Assembly (NCBI GenBank): GCA_963924555.1
Contig: OZ004597.1
Coordinates: 2,746,404 to 2,810,403 of the forward strand
Reading direction: 5' to 3'
DNA length: 64,000 nt
Origin: Crambe crambe
Taxonomy: Eukaryota > Porifera > Demospongiae > Poecilosclerida > Crambeidae
Positions 1-14,574 of the stretch are shown here, one piece after another; position 1 is the stretch's first letter, and each line of letters starts with the position of its first letter. Both the position numbers and the translations under genes were made by a program. The notes beneath the pieces are model-generated. The model saw nothing but the letters and a program-made list of their open reading frames with translations. It made no database searches and had not been told where the DNA came from.

Positions 1-158
1 AGTAAATGTCAATGCATCTCATCAACAGAACCAGTGCATTTAACCCACCAAGTTTCAGAGTTATAATTTAAAGCTTATATATCCAGTCTAAAGTTGGCCA
101 CTAGATGGTCCCAAGCGGTGATATTAGTGGTTTGGAAATTGAGTGCAATATTACTTAC

Positions 159-3100
159 ACTTCTTCTTTTAGTTGGTCATGTTCATTCATCATCCCCGCC
201 ACTTCATTGGCAATCTGATTATTAAAAGATCACACAAAAGAGGTGTGGTTTCACATCAGAATCATACTAACCACATCAATAGAAACTCACTCTTTTGAAC
301 TGCTCATAGATCTCCATAGATTCCCTGTTGGTATCAATTGGAAGTATGGGCTATGATAGATAATAGTAGTCATGGTGATGCATACACATAATATAATCAT
401 GTGAAAGCTTTCCCTACCTGCAAATCGGGGTTCAGTCCTCTGATGTAGTAGGGAGAGGAATGACCAGCCCTTAGAAATCCTACAGCAACATAGTAATAGT
501 AGACCTCACTAATCTGATACTGATACTAGCTGGGAAATTTTAAGAAGAAGGAAAAAATGGAAGGGATTGTGTATGGTTCACATTTCAATCAAACAAAAAC
601 AAAACAACAACAACAACAACAACAATAAAAAACAAATAAAACCCTTTTCTAAGCAAGTTGAGTTGCCAACAAAGAGTGCCCCCCCCCACCCCACTACATA
701 GGTTCAAGTGAGAGATAGTGATTTATGTACGTGTACTGACTGGATTGGAAATAGTGATGATGAGGGAGATGAGTGGTCTGTGAACGATGCGGAGGAGGAT
801 GGGAGGTCTGTGGATGGTGTGGGGGAACTTGGGGAGGATGGGAGGAGGTCTGTGGATGGTGCGGGGGGACTTGGGAGGAGGTCTGCGGATGGTGCGGGGG
901 GACTTGGGGAGGACGAGGATGGACTTGGGAGGGAGAATAGTTCTCATATAGTGGTGGTTTTCTTCCATGTCCCAGAGTGTTGTATCTGTTCACACCACCT
1001 TCTCCTTCACCACCTGTACTGGTATCACCTGGATATCCAGCTTGCCCATGCCACTTGGACCGGGGGAGAGTGGAACTGCTACTAGGACCCAAGCGAGGAT
1101 GGATATTGGAGATGCTCTCACTGGTGCCTGTAGGTGTGGAGACTTGCTTACTAAAAGAGTTTGGCTGTTTGATTGGTTGGATTTCCATATGAGAGTCAGT
1201 GCTTGTGCGAATTCGTGACATGGGAGAAAGATCTGAGGGATTGTGCTGAGAAAAAAAAATTTAAAGAAAAATAAAGTTAGCTGCTCTTTGAGCAGTGAAA
1301 TCAAACCACCCTGACCAACAGGGAAATAGTAGTTTTGCCTGGACATTATATTAGTCCTCAGACAAACTGCAGCTTCATCTAGATCAGTGCTTATGATAAG
1401 AAATTGATATTGACCGGACATGCTGTCCCCACAAAGTATATAGTTTATCCTACATTTAACTGGACATCGCATCTGTATGCATTTTGACCAGTACTTTTGT
1501 CCTGACAAGCAAATAATGACAAGACATATGCTGATACTATTGGCTGGAAAATGTCAGGTGTCAGGCTGTTATCATAAGCTCTGGTCTAGATATTCCTGTG
1601 TCAGACTGTCCCTGAAGACTACTTACTTGTGGCGAGCTGTCTTCAATCTTCATGGTGCTTAGATTCGAACTCAACAAAGTGCTCCCAGAGGGCGAGGGAG
1701 AGGACTGGATGCCACTCACTAATTGACCCCCCAATGAGGGGGGTTTCCTCCGCTGCTGCTCCTCAGGGACCAGTGTTGCCTGCTGGGATTCCTCTCTCTT
1801 TGCTTCGCTGACCTGCTTTGCAGGAACGGCTTCTTCAATCTTGGGGCCTGTACTTTTTTGAACCTGACGACGGATAATCAAAGGCTTCCCCTTCTCAATA
1901 AACTATGGAGAGAGAGAGGGAGGGAGGGAGGGAGGGAGAGAGAGGGAGGGAGAGGGAGGGAGAGAGAGAGAGGGAGATGAAGGGTTGGGTTTTCTCTCTC
2001 GATAGACTAAAATAGTTCAAATTTCTCAATGAACTAATGAGTTTAGAAAGGGGTACTGGGATACATAGCATTGCTTGTGATGGCATACCTGGCAAAGGTA
2101 GTTGAGTTTAAGTTCAATCTCAGTCATGGTGGGCCTATTTTGAGGTTCCTCATCCCAGCAGCTGTATACATACATACATACATACATGCATGCAGAACAT
2201 ACACAATTAGGGGATATCTTATTTATATCTCTGCATACACTCACCGGTCTATCATTTCAGCCATAACCTTTGGTAAATTGGATATTTTTGGCGGCCTGGC
2301 TCCTACAGTACACATCACCATAATGTCACAATGTAGCAATGAATTGGTAGTAAGGGGGGGGGGCCTTTATGCAGTCATACCTACCTTATAGAGAAGCATC
2401 CCTTTCTTACAGTTTACTTTGGGCTAACTCCTCACTTGGGAGTCAATTTAACACATTAATTATTATACGTATATATGTATCTGGTAGGAGGTAGTCTGAC
2501 TGAGACTGTCACATATCATAGCCACGTGATTATTTTTATGGTGTACAATATGTACCATTAGCCATGGCATAAAGAATGGCCATGTTGTTTCCCTTGGCTC
2601 CTAAGAGAGTTGGTCTTCTGCGAGCAAGCATTTCCCATACCATGATCCCAAAGCTGAAAACATCACAGCGATCTGTGTAGTAGCGTCCTACATACAAACA
2701 AAACATAGAAATGTAAAACACTTCTAAATTATGCAGGGTGAGACCAAACTCCCATTGAAGGGCACCATTATACTGTAGTAGAAATTGACCTCTCACGACC
2801 TCTAGACTGACTGACCTCTGATGACCTCTGGGGCCATGTATCTGATGGTCCCCACTGCATTGGTGAGGGTGTGTTCTAATTTCTTTGCTGTCCCAAAATC
2901 GCATAGCTTGAGTATTTTTCCCCTCTCAAAGAGCAGAATGCTGCAGGAATGTGTACAGAATATAAGCAAGAGTCAGTCAGGATTGGACATTCAGTAACCA
3001 AAAACACTACTGGTCCATCATCTCCATGAAATACCTACATAGCTTGCCAGCAGATTCTAACTATGTTATTGCAACACTTCCTACAAACATGGCAATTAGA

Positions 3101-3960
3101 TGTGTCATCTTGTGTTGTGCACACAGTACCATCTAATTAACATCCAAAAGGTATTTTAGCATCATAATGCACTAGGCTTTAGAGAATCAAACCAAGTATG
3201 ACTTACTTTGATGGCTTGACGTCTCTATGGAGCAAGCCTTTGTTATGGACATGGTTGAGACCCACTGCTGATTGATAAGCCCAGCTAATCACATGATCAG
3301 AAGTGTAACGATACTCCTTCTTCCCTTCATGGATAACTGGCCCACACACACACATCATATGAAAGAGTTCATAGGTCGATAAGGTCAATTGATCTGCCTA
3401 CTTTTGCCTACCTTTTTCCAATGAGAGAGGAGCAAACTCTAAGACTATGAAGGGCTGCAGGGAAAGGAAACGTGGCATGAATAAGAATCATCGAAATCAA
3501 AAAGAGCCATCTTTGATGCACACACATACATGGTCGCTGACACAGGCTCCATGCATCTTGACAATTCGTTCGTGATCTTGAAGCTGACTCAGATTGATAA
3601 GCTGAGGGCCAAAAACACATAAGTAAAAGCCAGTGTTCTATTGTAAATGAGCCCACACCTCTTCAGAAAAGCCTCCCTTGCGGTCTTGTGAGGTAAAACA
3701 CTTCACTGCCACTTCTTTGTTGTTCCACTTTGCTCTCTTCACATCACCGAATTGTCCTCGCTCAAAGAACTAGAGGATACCGGTACATATTATTTGCTGG
3801 CTATGGTTAGCTTGTTAGCTTGCTATCTAGTTATGTAACTAACGTTGTCTCCCTTAAAAAATTCAAGATCTTTCAGTTGAATCTTGTTATATTTTACTTT
3901 CATTTGCTTCTTAGCAGCACCGCTACCGGACTGGCTAGCAGCACCACTACCTGTAGCCAT
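159..3960 (-). CDS. MAP3K7: TAK1/MAP3K7-type MAP3 kinase, 3' end beyond the window
   Basis: Fourteen exons join in phase: 3960-3844, 3769-3659, 3601-3530, 3454-3412, 3336-3207, 2940-2816, 2687-2556, 2302-2245, 2161-2089, 1902-1627, 1245-737, 469-418, 350-291 and 214-159. The kinase domain is complete: the glycine loop ends in GQFGDV, then come VAVK, HRDVKPSN, DFGTA, MAPE, DVFSFGIMVWEM and CWDEEPQNRPTM. DFGTA, the NGARPP stretch and the RPTM end are TAK1-like. After a long Ser/Pro/His-rich linker, the last exons carry ESMEIYEQF and then a charged predicted coiled coil, matching the TAB-binding C-terminus of animal TAK1. TAK1 is a cytosolic MAP3K acting upstream of NF-kB and JNK/p38. The start is the ATG before a Gly/Ser-rich leader. 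The exon 11 donor at 737 was chosen by phase (phase 2 into exon 12); reading through instead gives a stop at 694. The gene follows the CD-MPR-like gene at 4058 by 97 bp on the same strand. Confidence 0.88.
780..905 (-). repeat. Coding minisatellite in the TAK1 linker
   Basis: Within exon 11 of the kinase gene, a unit of roughly 30 bp encoding variants of QVPPHHPQTSS repeats about three to four times, followed by degenerate Pro/His-rich sequence. The frame stays open. Such a block is expected to be unstructured and variable in length. Confidence 0.75.
1905..1978. repeat. GA/GGGA-rich low-complexity tract
   Basis: Purine-rich on the plus strand and therefore pyrimidine-rich on the coding strand of the kinase gene. 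It lies immediately upstream of the acceptor at 1903 and may serve as an extended polypyrimidine tract for exon 10. Confidence 0.8.
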
Positions 3961-4057
3961 CACAGCAACCAACTTGTTTATGGTAATGGTCGTTATTATT
4001 TTCAAACTTTAGGTAATGATCGTTTTATTTAAAAGCAGCATTATGATGAAAAATTAA

Positions 4058-5717
4058 TCACAAGGTATCTGTCTCATAACTGTGTCTTCTTTCAGGTACT
4101 TCTTCTTGAACCCAAAGCATTTGCTGGAAGAGACGAGTGCAACCTCCAAATGTGTACCAACAACCATCCTGTATAGAATAATAATATAAAGGTGGCTATT
4201 TTATCCCAACTTTGACACACCTGCACAAGATATGGCAGATCAGTCCAGAAATTGATATTAGGTATGATATCCATTCCATGCAATCCTAAATAGAACTTCT
4301 TCAAGATTGCTCCAATCACCAAGTACATCATAAATGAAAGGAAGATCCTATATAACAAGACTTATAAAGACTGATCATGTAGCAAGGCTTACTGTTATGG
4401 GATAGCTACCCTATAGCAAGGCTTATATAGAAAGTGGCTGGCTAGCTGTTTCACATGACTGAATTATGGGATACCCTATAGCAAAGCCTATAGCTAGCTG
4501 TTTCTCCTAGTTATGGGATCTTCTGCCCCAGGTCATAGCTCAGTAATACAGGAGGAAGGAGGGATTGGAAACACAATAGTATTGCTATGGGAGGTCATAG
4601 CTACATCCTAGCTTGTACACTTACAGGAATATTAGGAAGAAGCCAACAGGTCCAGCTGCGCTACTATAGTAACCATATCCACATCCCCCAGGACAAGCAT
4701 GGCACGAGTGCAGATGAAAGATCTACAAGCCAAGCATGCATGACTATAATTTATAGCTAATAGTTAAACTATCATGTTAGCTTGCTGTGATCATGCATAG
4801 CTACATGCGGATAGAACTAACTCACATATATAAGCTTTATTTGAGAATCTCCAATTGTTGTGATTTGTTCTTCACCATCAGCTAGTGACCTATCACAGTG
4901 CAGAAAGATCTTCACCTCCCTTGAATAAGACAAAGATATAGCTGTTAATCTTAGCTTGCAAGCCATACGACCAGTCCATACTAGACATGAAATACTGATG
5001 GCTTGGCACTAACCTGCTTCCTGCTCCAGTATAATAGAGATAGGGACCATTATTTTCATTAATCCATATTTCTTCAGTTCCTTGGTCTGCAATGGGATAG
5101 TGGAGGCTGAGATCAAAGTTTGCACTCTGACACACCTGCACATTTTAATAAAGAAGATTTATAGAGCCGAATGTATAGCACTCTCAACATATAAATTTCT
5201 GCAGTAGCTGGCTATAACCTCTGATGCCTTTCAAATGGTAACTTACATGGACATTGATGCAGTTGCCTCGAGATGTGAATGCCTGGCAAGGATTGAAGTC
5301 GTAGACAAAATGTTGGACATCATCTATGTTTCTAAATCTGCAGGAAAGGACAGAGCATGGCTTGCACATTTATCAACTGTAAGCTACAGAAAGGTTGGTC
5401 CTTTGAACTGGCTAGGTTGTTGGGTGCATAATGGTAGTGATAAAATAGCTAAAATGTTATTATAGCATCTGCTGGCCTATTTATTTTCTTATTTATAAAA
5501 ATAATTGATAGCTCTAGCAGCTCATTTACCTTGCTGTTCCATCTCTGTTTGCAAGTGCTGTCAAGTCGATGATACCTTGTGAGGTCCTGCACACACAGGT
5601 CTCTGAATTCTCATCCACTGCAGGACACAACTGGTCGATAGACTTGCCAAGTGAGGAATGATGGCTGAAAGACATTGCTGCTGTAGCAGCAAAGAAGATC
5701 AACTCAGTAGCAGCCAT
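4058..5717 (-). CDS. CD-MPR/Atg27-like type I membrane protein, copy A
   Basis: Seven exons agree in phase: 5717-5530, 5337-5247, 5135-5014, 4919-4826, 4722-4625, 4347-4221 and 4168-4058. Exon 1 gives a signal peptide and a CVC..GIIDLT motif. Exons 2-5 give a Cys-rich luminal domain with YDFNPC, VCQ, a LHCD segment and SCHACPGGC. Exon 6 gives a membrane helix followed by GMDIIPN..FWTDLP. Exon 7 gives DGCWYTF and a tail of about 35 residues. The helix plus IP..FW..LP..(D)GC.F block is the signature shared by the cation-dependent mannose-6-phosphate receptor and Atg27, so a role in Golgi-endosome sorting is plausible. The Q of the MRH fold (VCQ) is present, but I cannot place all four sugar-binding residues (Q, R, E, Y), so sugar binding is unproven. 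A nearby alternative ATG lies at 5732. Confidence 0.82.
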
Positions 5718-6008
5718 TCTAAATCTACACACAGTAGCTAGCTCTGTGTTGCTGTAGCACTATCTAGTGTGGGGACAGCTGGGTTGCTTGCTATATAGCA
5801 GAAGACAAACAGACAAAGTCAATAAAATGAAAAGGACTGATGTTAGAGAGCAAATCTTTGCAGATGTTTCATATTGTGAGATTGTTAATTGCTGATCATC
5901 AAACAACTGCATGTAATATGGTAGCTATAGCTACAGACATATATGTATATACAATACATGGAAACTTTGATGTTAGTATTAGCTACTATTGCATTTGAGA
6001 AAAAGAGT

Positions 6009-8782
6009 TTAATAACTGTTGATTTCTTGGTAGTTTTTCCCTCGTGTCTTAATCAACACAATAATTGGTTTTACTGTAAATACACATCCGTCCTATAGAA
6101 TATTAGATATAAAATATACATGGTCATTAATAGACACATAGTGGCTGGATTAATAGACACATAGTGGCTGGATTAATAGATACATAGTGGCTGGATTAAT
6201 AGACACATAGTGGCTGGATTAATAGACACATAGTGGCTGGATTAATAGACACATAGTGGCTGGATTAATAGACACATAGTGGCTGGATTAATAGACACAT
6301 ACAGTGGCTGGATATATGGAGTAACATGGCTACCTTAATTAATAAGGGCAGAGCCATCCAAAACTTCTTATTCGGAATGATATCTGTTCCTGTCTTCTTA
6401 AGCTTGAATTTCATGATAACAGCTCCAATGACAAAATACGAGACAAGTCCAAGTAATATGCTAAACAATGAAGGTCAAAGGGTTTTAGTAATAAGTGAAA
6501 CCATCAATGATGTACCCTCTGTAATAAGGACACAAATCCCAGTTAAGGACACCTCAATGATGTATAGTAGCTATTGAAGTATAGTTTCCTGATGAAAGAA
6601 GAAAAAAGAAAGAAAGAAAGAAAGAAAGAAAAGCTCTCAGTGTGTCCTTTATATAGGTAGATCACCTGGCCAGCTTTTCAAAAAGAAGAAAAAGCTGAGT
6701 GGGCGACGCCAGACTATTATAGAGCTTCCACAATATGTCTAGCCTTATCATAGTTATGAACCCCAGGGTTGGATCCAGGATTTTTAGATAGGTGGGGCTG
6801 CAGGACTAACAGCACAAACATTGGACCATGAGGGAAGGAGCATAGTTATTTGGAGGATCCATGTGGGCTGTTCACTGGTACTCAAACTCAAAGTAACACA
6901 TGTAAGGTCACACCTCAAGTCACAGCACTGAGTTATCTAATGTGTGACCTTGAAAATGTCTTCGAAGTGACATGTGCAAGGTCACAGGTGTGATTGTTCA
7001 GGAAATCACAGTTGGTATGCAATGAATTATCCAATGTGTAAATACAATCCAATGCACTCCGAAAGATATCTTTGAAGTGACACGTGCATGGTCACAGGTG
7101 TGATTGTAAAAGGAAATCACAGTTTGTATGCACCAAGTTATCCAATGTGTGACCTTGAAAGTGAAAGCCAAAATGGATGTGTCATGTATACATAGATTGT
7201 TTCTTTCTTTGACCATAGCCTTAGATGATATAGTAACCGCATTAGTTCCTAGTTTAGTTAACCCACACATGTAACATGTTCTCTCTTCTAATTACATTAC
7301 TTTAGAGGAGAAACACGAGTTGTCAAAGAAAAATAGACATGGCTAGATAGGCATGGTCAAATTGCATTTTCATTTTATGATAGCTTGGGAACAAAAAGGG
7401 GTGGTTGCAACCCCCTCAACCCCACCCCTGGATCCAGCCCTGAACCCAATAAGTTCCAAACATTTGATTCATGAGGCCACTTCATTATGGCACAAATTGT
7501 TAATAGCTTAAGTTCTGTACAATCTTACAGAATTATCAAAAGGATCCCTATTATTCCAGCTCCAACTTTCCCTTCATCACTTCCACCATTGTCTCCTCCT
7601 CCAGAATCACACCCTCCTGGACAGGCATGGCATGAATTCAGCTGAAATTCCTATAATATGATTATCAGATCTGTAAACCATAGGCACACACAGGTTAAAT
7701 CACATATTCGAAATGTGTGTCAGGTTCCCCTAACGGAAGGAGATTGGACTCATCTTGTTTGAGTGACTTATTACACACCAGAAATACTAGAGTCTCTCGT
7801 TGGCTGCATGATAAAAATTATGGATAGTGGTAAGAGTGTCAAACTGACTTACTTATCAGGTGAATTATAATGAACGTAGACTTGTGCATCATCGTTTATG
7901 TAAATAGCTTCATCTTGATCTGCAATTCCCCTAGCATCAGATCCATCTTCATGGCTTTGACAACCCTAATATAAAGTGCAAGGATTTGCTTATAATAATT
8001 ATATCAGCAATGAAAATTATGGTAGTATTGTGATCATTATCAGTAGGCTAACTTAACTCTAGCTGCTATATAGGCTTACATACATAGATATTGGTGCAGC
8101 TAACTCTAACTCTAACTCTAACTCTAACTCTAGCTGCTATATAGGCTTACATACATAGATATTGGTGCAGCTAACTCTAACTCTAACTCTAACTCTAACT
8201 CTAGCTGTTATATAGGCTTACATACATAGATATTGGTGCAGCTAACTCTAACTCTAACTCTAACTCTAACTCTAGCTGTTATATTGGCTTACATACATAG
8301 ACATTGGTGCAGTCATCAGAACTGGTAAATAAAGAGCAAGGATTGTAATCGTAAAACCAACCACCAGGGCCTGCAATGGTGGAAAACCTGGACAAATATC
8401 ACTGAAGATGATTCCTGGCTGTGGAATGAATGTGTACTTTTTTTCATTTAGCTATCATGTTAGGAAGAAATGTTGGATTAATATCCCTGAGGCCGGCTGT
8501 GGATGGTTTGTCATTGATCTCGGTGTTTGGTCTCCATGTTATTTGCCTATGGTCCTTGGTGCATAAATAGTATAGAGACCTAATATTTTTTTACCTGGCT
8601 TGATCTTTCCCATCCAGTGGAGTTAAGTCGATGATTCCATTGGAGTGAGTACAAACGCAGCCAGGTTTCTCATCCACTGGAGGGCATTGTGGATCTGTAG
8701 GGTCATCAGCTCTAGTACTGGAGACAAGCTGTGCCCACACTGCAAATGCTGCTAAAACAATACGAGGTAAGAATTCAGCCAT
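6009..8782 (-). CDS. CD-MPR/Atg27-like type I membrane protein, copy B
   Basis: Exons are 8782-8595, 8387-8297, 7965-7853, 7803-7704, 7650-7529, 6460-6334 and 6092-6009, with the same seven-exon plan and phases as copy A. Recognisable parts are the signal peptide, CVC..NGIIDLT, YDYNPC, GCQ, FLVCN, SCHACPGGCDSGGG, a membrane helix with GTDIIPN..FWMALPLLIK, and DGCVFTV with a short basic tail. The intron between exons 5 and 6 is about 1.07 kb and holds a TIR-bounded element. The intron before the last exon is a 23-bp minisatellite, and the intron after exon 2 holds a 70-bp repeat that copies the exon 2 end. An upstream in-frame ATG at 8803 is possible, but 8782 gives a better signal peptide. 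Confidence 0.82.
6127..6312. repeat. 23-bp minisatellite, about eight copies
   Basis: The unit TAATAGACACATAGTGGCTG plus GAT repeats head to tail with few changes, inside the last intron of copy B just downstream of the exon 6 donor (6333). The copies have no intervening unique sequence. Confidence 0.9.
6600..6632. repeat. (GAAA)n microsatellite
   Basis: A short purine tract of AAAG/GAAA repeats in the large intron of copy B. Confidence 0.8.
6762..7445. mobile_element. Candidate TIR-bounded non-autonomous element with internal repeats
   Basis: The left end CCCAGGGTTGGATCCAGG (6762-6779) is matched in inverted orientation by CCTGGATCCAGCCCTGAA (7428-7445). The inside has two to three imperfect units of about 110 bp, each with GGTCACAGGTGTGATTG and ATCCAATGTGTGACC-like segments (about 6890-7170). 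No long open frame is present. It lies in the 1.07-kb intron of copy B. No target duplication was identified with certainty. Confidence 0.5.
8061..8312. repeat. 70-bp tandem repeat copying an exon end and its splice donor
   Basis: Three units of about 70 bp, each with CTTACATACATAGATATTGG followed by TGCAG and about five TAACTC hexamers, precede the true 3' end of exon 2 of copy B (boundary at 8297). On the coding strand each unit carries about 16 bases of the exon end (TGCACCAATATCTAT) followed by the donor GTATGTAAG. Confidence 0.85.
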
Positions 8783-9052
8783 GCAACTAGTAACGAGCCA
8801 CACCCCCGGTTTTATCGTGCAGCTAAATTGGGTTCAGGGTTCATAATTATTATTATTCATTTCTGCTACGCTGCGCTGCGGGGGTCACATGACAATGTAT
8901 TTAGTTAGCTAGCATGTTTTTTTTTTTTTTGTGATTGGCATTTCAAATACACTAGCTAGAGCTAGAACTTTTCACACTCAATGAAATAACACAACAAATA
9001 AACAGCGTCATTAAACAGACAACAGTAAGAGTGATGATAATATAAATACAGT

Positions 9053-11652
<2,600 letters not shown>

Positions 11653-11849
11653 GGTACCCCGCCCCTATAAATGCGCGATGAATTTATTAGAGATCAATAA
11701 TAAATTGCGTCATTATTATCCGCCCAACCAAACCATAGATACTAGCTAGCTAGTACAAGAGGGTGCCAACAAGTTGTTTTTTTTTCTTAACTTCATGACT
11801 TGTGACAGTGTTATAGACAGTTGAACGTGTCATTTATGTTGAGAATCTC

Positions 11850-11936
11850 ATATCATACCTAGCCTCGTTCCCAGGCCCCTCCCCAGGCCTCTCCTTCTTC
11901 GTGGGAGGGGCCTGGGGACGAGGCTAATATCATACC
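11850..11936. mobile_element. Fold-back element, TAGCCTCG family, with 10-bp target duplication
   Basis: A 67-bp near-perfect palindrome (11860-11926) runs from TAGCCTCGTTCCCAGG to CCTGGGGACGAGGCTA. It is flanked on both sides by the direct repeat ATATCATACC (11850-11859 and 11927-11936). It lies between copies C and D. The rest of 11653-12151 shows no gene. Confidence 0.8.
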
Positions 11937-12151
11937 ACACTGGCTCCTAGCATCTACAGTGCACTAGTTAGCAGAGCAGCACTACATGATTTCAGCCCCC
12001 AAATAGATGATTTCTTTCTAAACCCCTGTTAGATTATAAATCCCCGTTAAAGTGCATTGTAAGTGAACACAGCCAAGAAACAAGCTAGCTAGACATGTGG
12101 AAGGAAAAAAAACAACAACAACACTCTGCAAACATCTAAAATTTTAGTTAG

Positions 12152-14192
12152 CTATAATTGTTCTTTGTATCCTTCATCTCTCTTTATCTTTTGTCTTATT
12201 AGTGAGTAGATTGGAGAGAAGGTGAAGATGCACCCTTCCTATAATGGATAGCAAATAGAGCCATGAATGTCATATAAAGTGAGTCCACTCTGCATGGAGT
12301 AATTAAATAGTACTTGTAGTATTCATAATAGCAAATCCCATACACCTAGGCTAGAAATTGTTGGTGCATGTAGTGAGCTGTTGCTGGGTCATACCTTGAT
12401 AAGACCTGGTACAGCAAACCAGAAGTTCTTTTGCGGAATTATATCAGTGCCATTTTTCTGATAATGAACCTTCATTATTATTGCTCCCACAACAAAGTAT
12501 GTAATAAAGGCACCAAGCAATCTGCAAAGAACAAAGATTGTAAAGGAGGACCAGAGAGACAACTTCTCTCTCATACACTATCTGGTGTGTGGTGTGTGCA
12601 TATGCATGTGTGTGGCATGTATGTGAGTTAGCCTCATACCCATGTAGGCCTGCCTTTTTCACAGAGTATAGGCCTGGGTACGAGGCTAGTATGTGAGTGT
12701 GTGTGCACACTGCACACTTACACGAAAATTAGAACAATTCCGACTACACCTGCAGCAACTCCACCAGGATTGGATGCACCACCACCACCACCACCACCAC
12801 CACCACCACCACCTGTACAACCACTCACCTCTCCAGGGCAGGCATGACATGATGTCAGTGTAAATTCCTGAAAGAAGATCATTTATAGCTAAGTACTACA
12901 TAGTGGATTTTCATGGGGTGAAATTTAGGGGGAAAAATTAAACAAGGTGGGATTTATCTTCCCCCATAAAATTCTAGCCAACTAGTGCAGTAGTACTTAC
13001 GTAGTTGTAGATTACATTAGTGTCCCCTGTAGTTGTTACTAAAGGTTCACCAGTTCTTGTTTCATCACATACCAAAGTCACACGTGTTTCCCTATGGATG
13101 ATATTGATATCAGTGATGCCACATTATACTGTGAAGTCATAGCTAGCTAACAAGACTGCATACCTAAAACTTGGACCCGTGTAGTAAACATAGATTGTAC
13201 CGTCATAATCTGTCCATATCTGTTCAGTGCCAGAATCAGCAATGTCATAAAATAAAGTTGGATCAAGGCTGGATTTTTGGCAAATCTGTAATGATAAATA
13301 ACGAATCACAAAGCGAGTGTCTTTCATGAGGTTCCACAAGCATGCAATGGCATATTTTCTTTCACCGTGTGCTTTTTGCTTTTCGCTTTCCCTTAATTTG
13401 AATCTTTTCTGCTTAACTCACATGAATATTTGTACACTCTCCTTGATTAGTGAATGTAGAACATGGGTTATAGTCATACAAGAAATTGTTTCCATCATCG
13501 AGTCCAGTGTATCTATAAAAAGGTGCATATCCACAAATCTATACCTACTCTATGTAGTTATCTTGCATCATATAATGTCTTCCATATATGATGCAGAGTA
13601 CAGCTATAACTAGAAGGGGTTATATAAAACTTGCTGTATAGTTACACTTTGAATAGGCTTTGCTTTTAATTAAGGCAGATTTCAAGATGATTGAAGTTGT
13701 TCATACACCAATGTGAGGAAGTTTAGAAAATTGTATGAACTGCACATCTAACTAGCATGGTGATAGCTACAGAATACTGTATATTGCTCAGCAGATTACA
13801 TTTACTAAGTTCTAGCTAAAATCATCTCTTTCATGAGTTAAATGCAAATTCTACATAAGCCAATCATGTAGCAATGGATCGGCTTTCATAGTATACAATT
13901 GTCACAGGGTGTTGCAGCTAGTAGATCCAACAAAGTATTCACCACCAGTGGACACTTTATGGCTATAGCTAGCATATGCACACACCTCATAACTAACCTA
14001 CCTGGGAGTCCCATCAGAAGATGCAATTGGTGTGAGATCTATCACTCCATTTGGTGTTTCACACACACATGTTGGCTTTCCCTGCACTGCTGAACACCTA
14101 GTGCCTGTAGGATCACTAATGGAGAACTGCACACCTGCGTATAAGCAAATCAAGGCTGGAAACAAAAGGTGCGTCGTATAACACTTCTTCAT
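12152..14192 (-). CDS. CD-MPR/Atg27-like type I membrane protein, copy D
   Basis: Exons are 14192-14002, 13512-13422, 13285-13164, 13091-13001, 12867-12722, 12521-12395 and 12238-12152. Parts in order: signal peptide, CVCETPNGVIDLT, YDYNPC, ICQ, TLVCDE, SCHACPG with a poly-Gly run encoded by GGT triplets (about 12776-12813), a membrane helix, GTDIIPQ..FWFAVPGLIK, then EGCIFTF (Glu where the paralogs have Asp) and a basic tail. It is very similar to truncated copy E at 23666-25125, so D and E are the most recent duplicates. A fold-back element at 12628-12688 sits in the intron between exons 5 and 6. Confidence 0.83.
12619..12697. mobile_element. Fold-back element, TAGCCTCG family, with 9-bp target duplication
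   Basis: An imperfect palindrome at about 12628-12688, from TTAGCCTCATACCC to GGGTACGAGGCTA, is flanked by GTATGTGAG on both sides (12619-12627 and 12689-12697). It is in an intron of copy D. Confidence 0.75.
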
Positions 14193-14574
14193 GTTTGAAT
14201 AACAACACTGCGATGAAATTAATTGCAACGATTAGCCCTGCCCTCTCTTTGATCATGTGATTGTAATTAAAAAACGCGATTCAGCCCCACCCCTAGCCCT
14301 ACCACACATACAGTCTCGCATCGCGTAGCCGTGCCTAGTTATGAATATAAATAGTCATCAGGAATAATATTTCTACAGTGAAAAGAATACTCCGAAAAAA
14401 GAAAAACAAAAAACAACAACAACAAAAAAACAAAAACAAAAACAACTCACAAAAGAGGACAACCTGAGGACAAAAGGCTGGTCCCGAGCATGTTCATTAG
14501 CTATTCAGAAGTTCCACTGTGCTGAGCTTCTATTCCTTGAATGATGTTTGGGTATGTCTGTACACAGACCACAT

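Noticed and set aside
694-736. Stop at 694 as the normal end of the kinase
   Set aside because: Exons at 469-418, 350-291 and 214-159 continue in phase and carry the TAK1 C-terminal ESM...YEQF motif, so the stop is probably only an intron-retention form.
2089-3960. Kinase as a receptor tyrosine kinase
   Set aside because: There is no signal peptide or membrane helix. The motifs HRDVKPSN, DFGTA and the RPTM end, with the C-terminal coiled coil, fit TAK1.
6127-6312. Regular 23-bp repeats resembling a CRISPR array
   Set aside because: The copies are contiguous without spacers, lie inside a eukaryotic intron and vary as a minisatellite.
8100-8280. TAACTC arrays as interstitial telomere sequence
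   Set aside because: The hexamer is not TTAGGG/CCCTAA, and it is nested in a local 70-bp repeat that copies an exon end.
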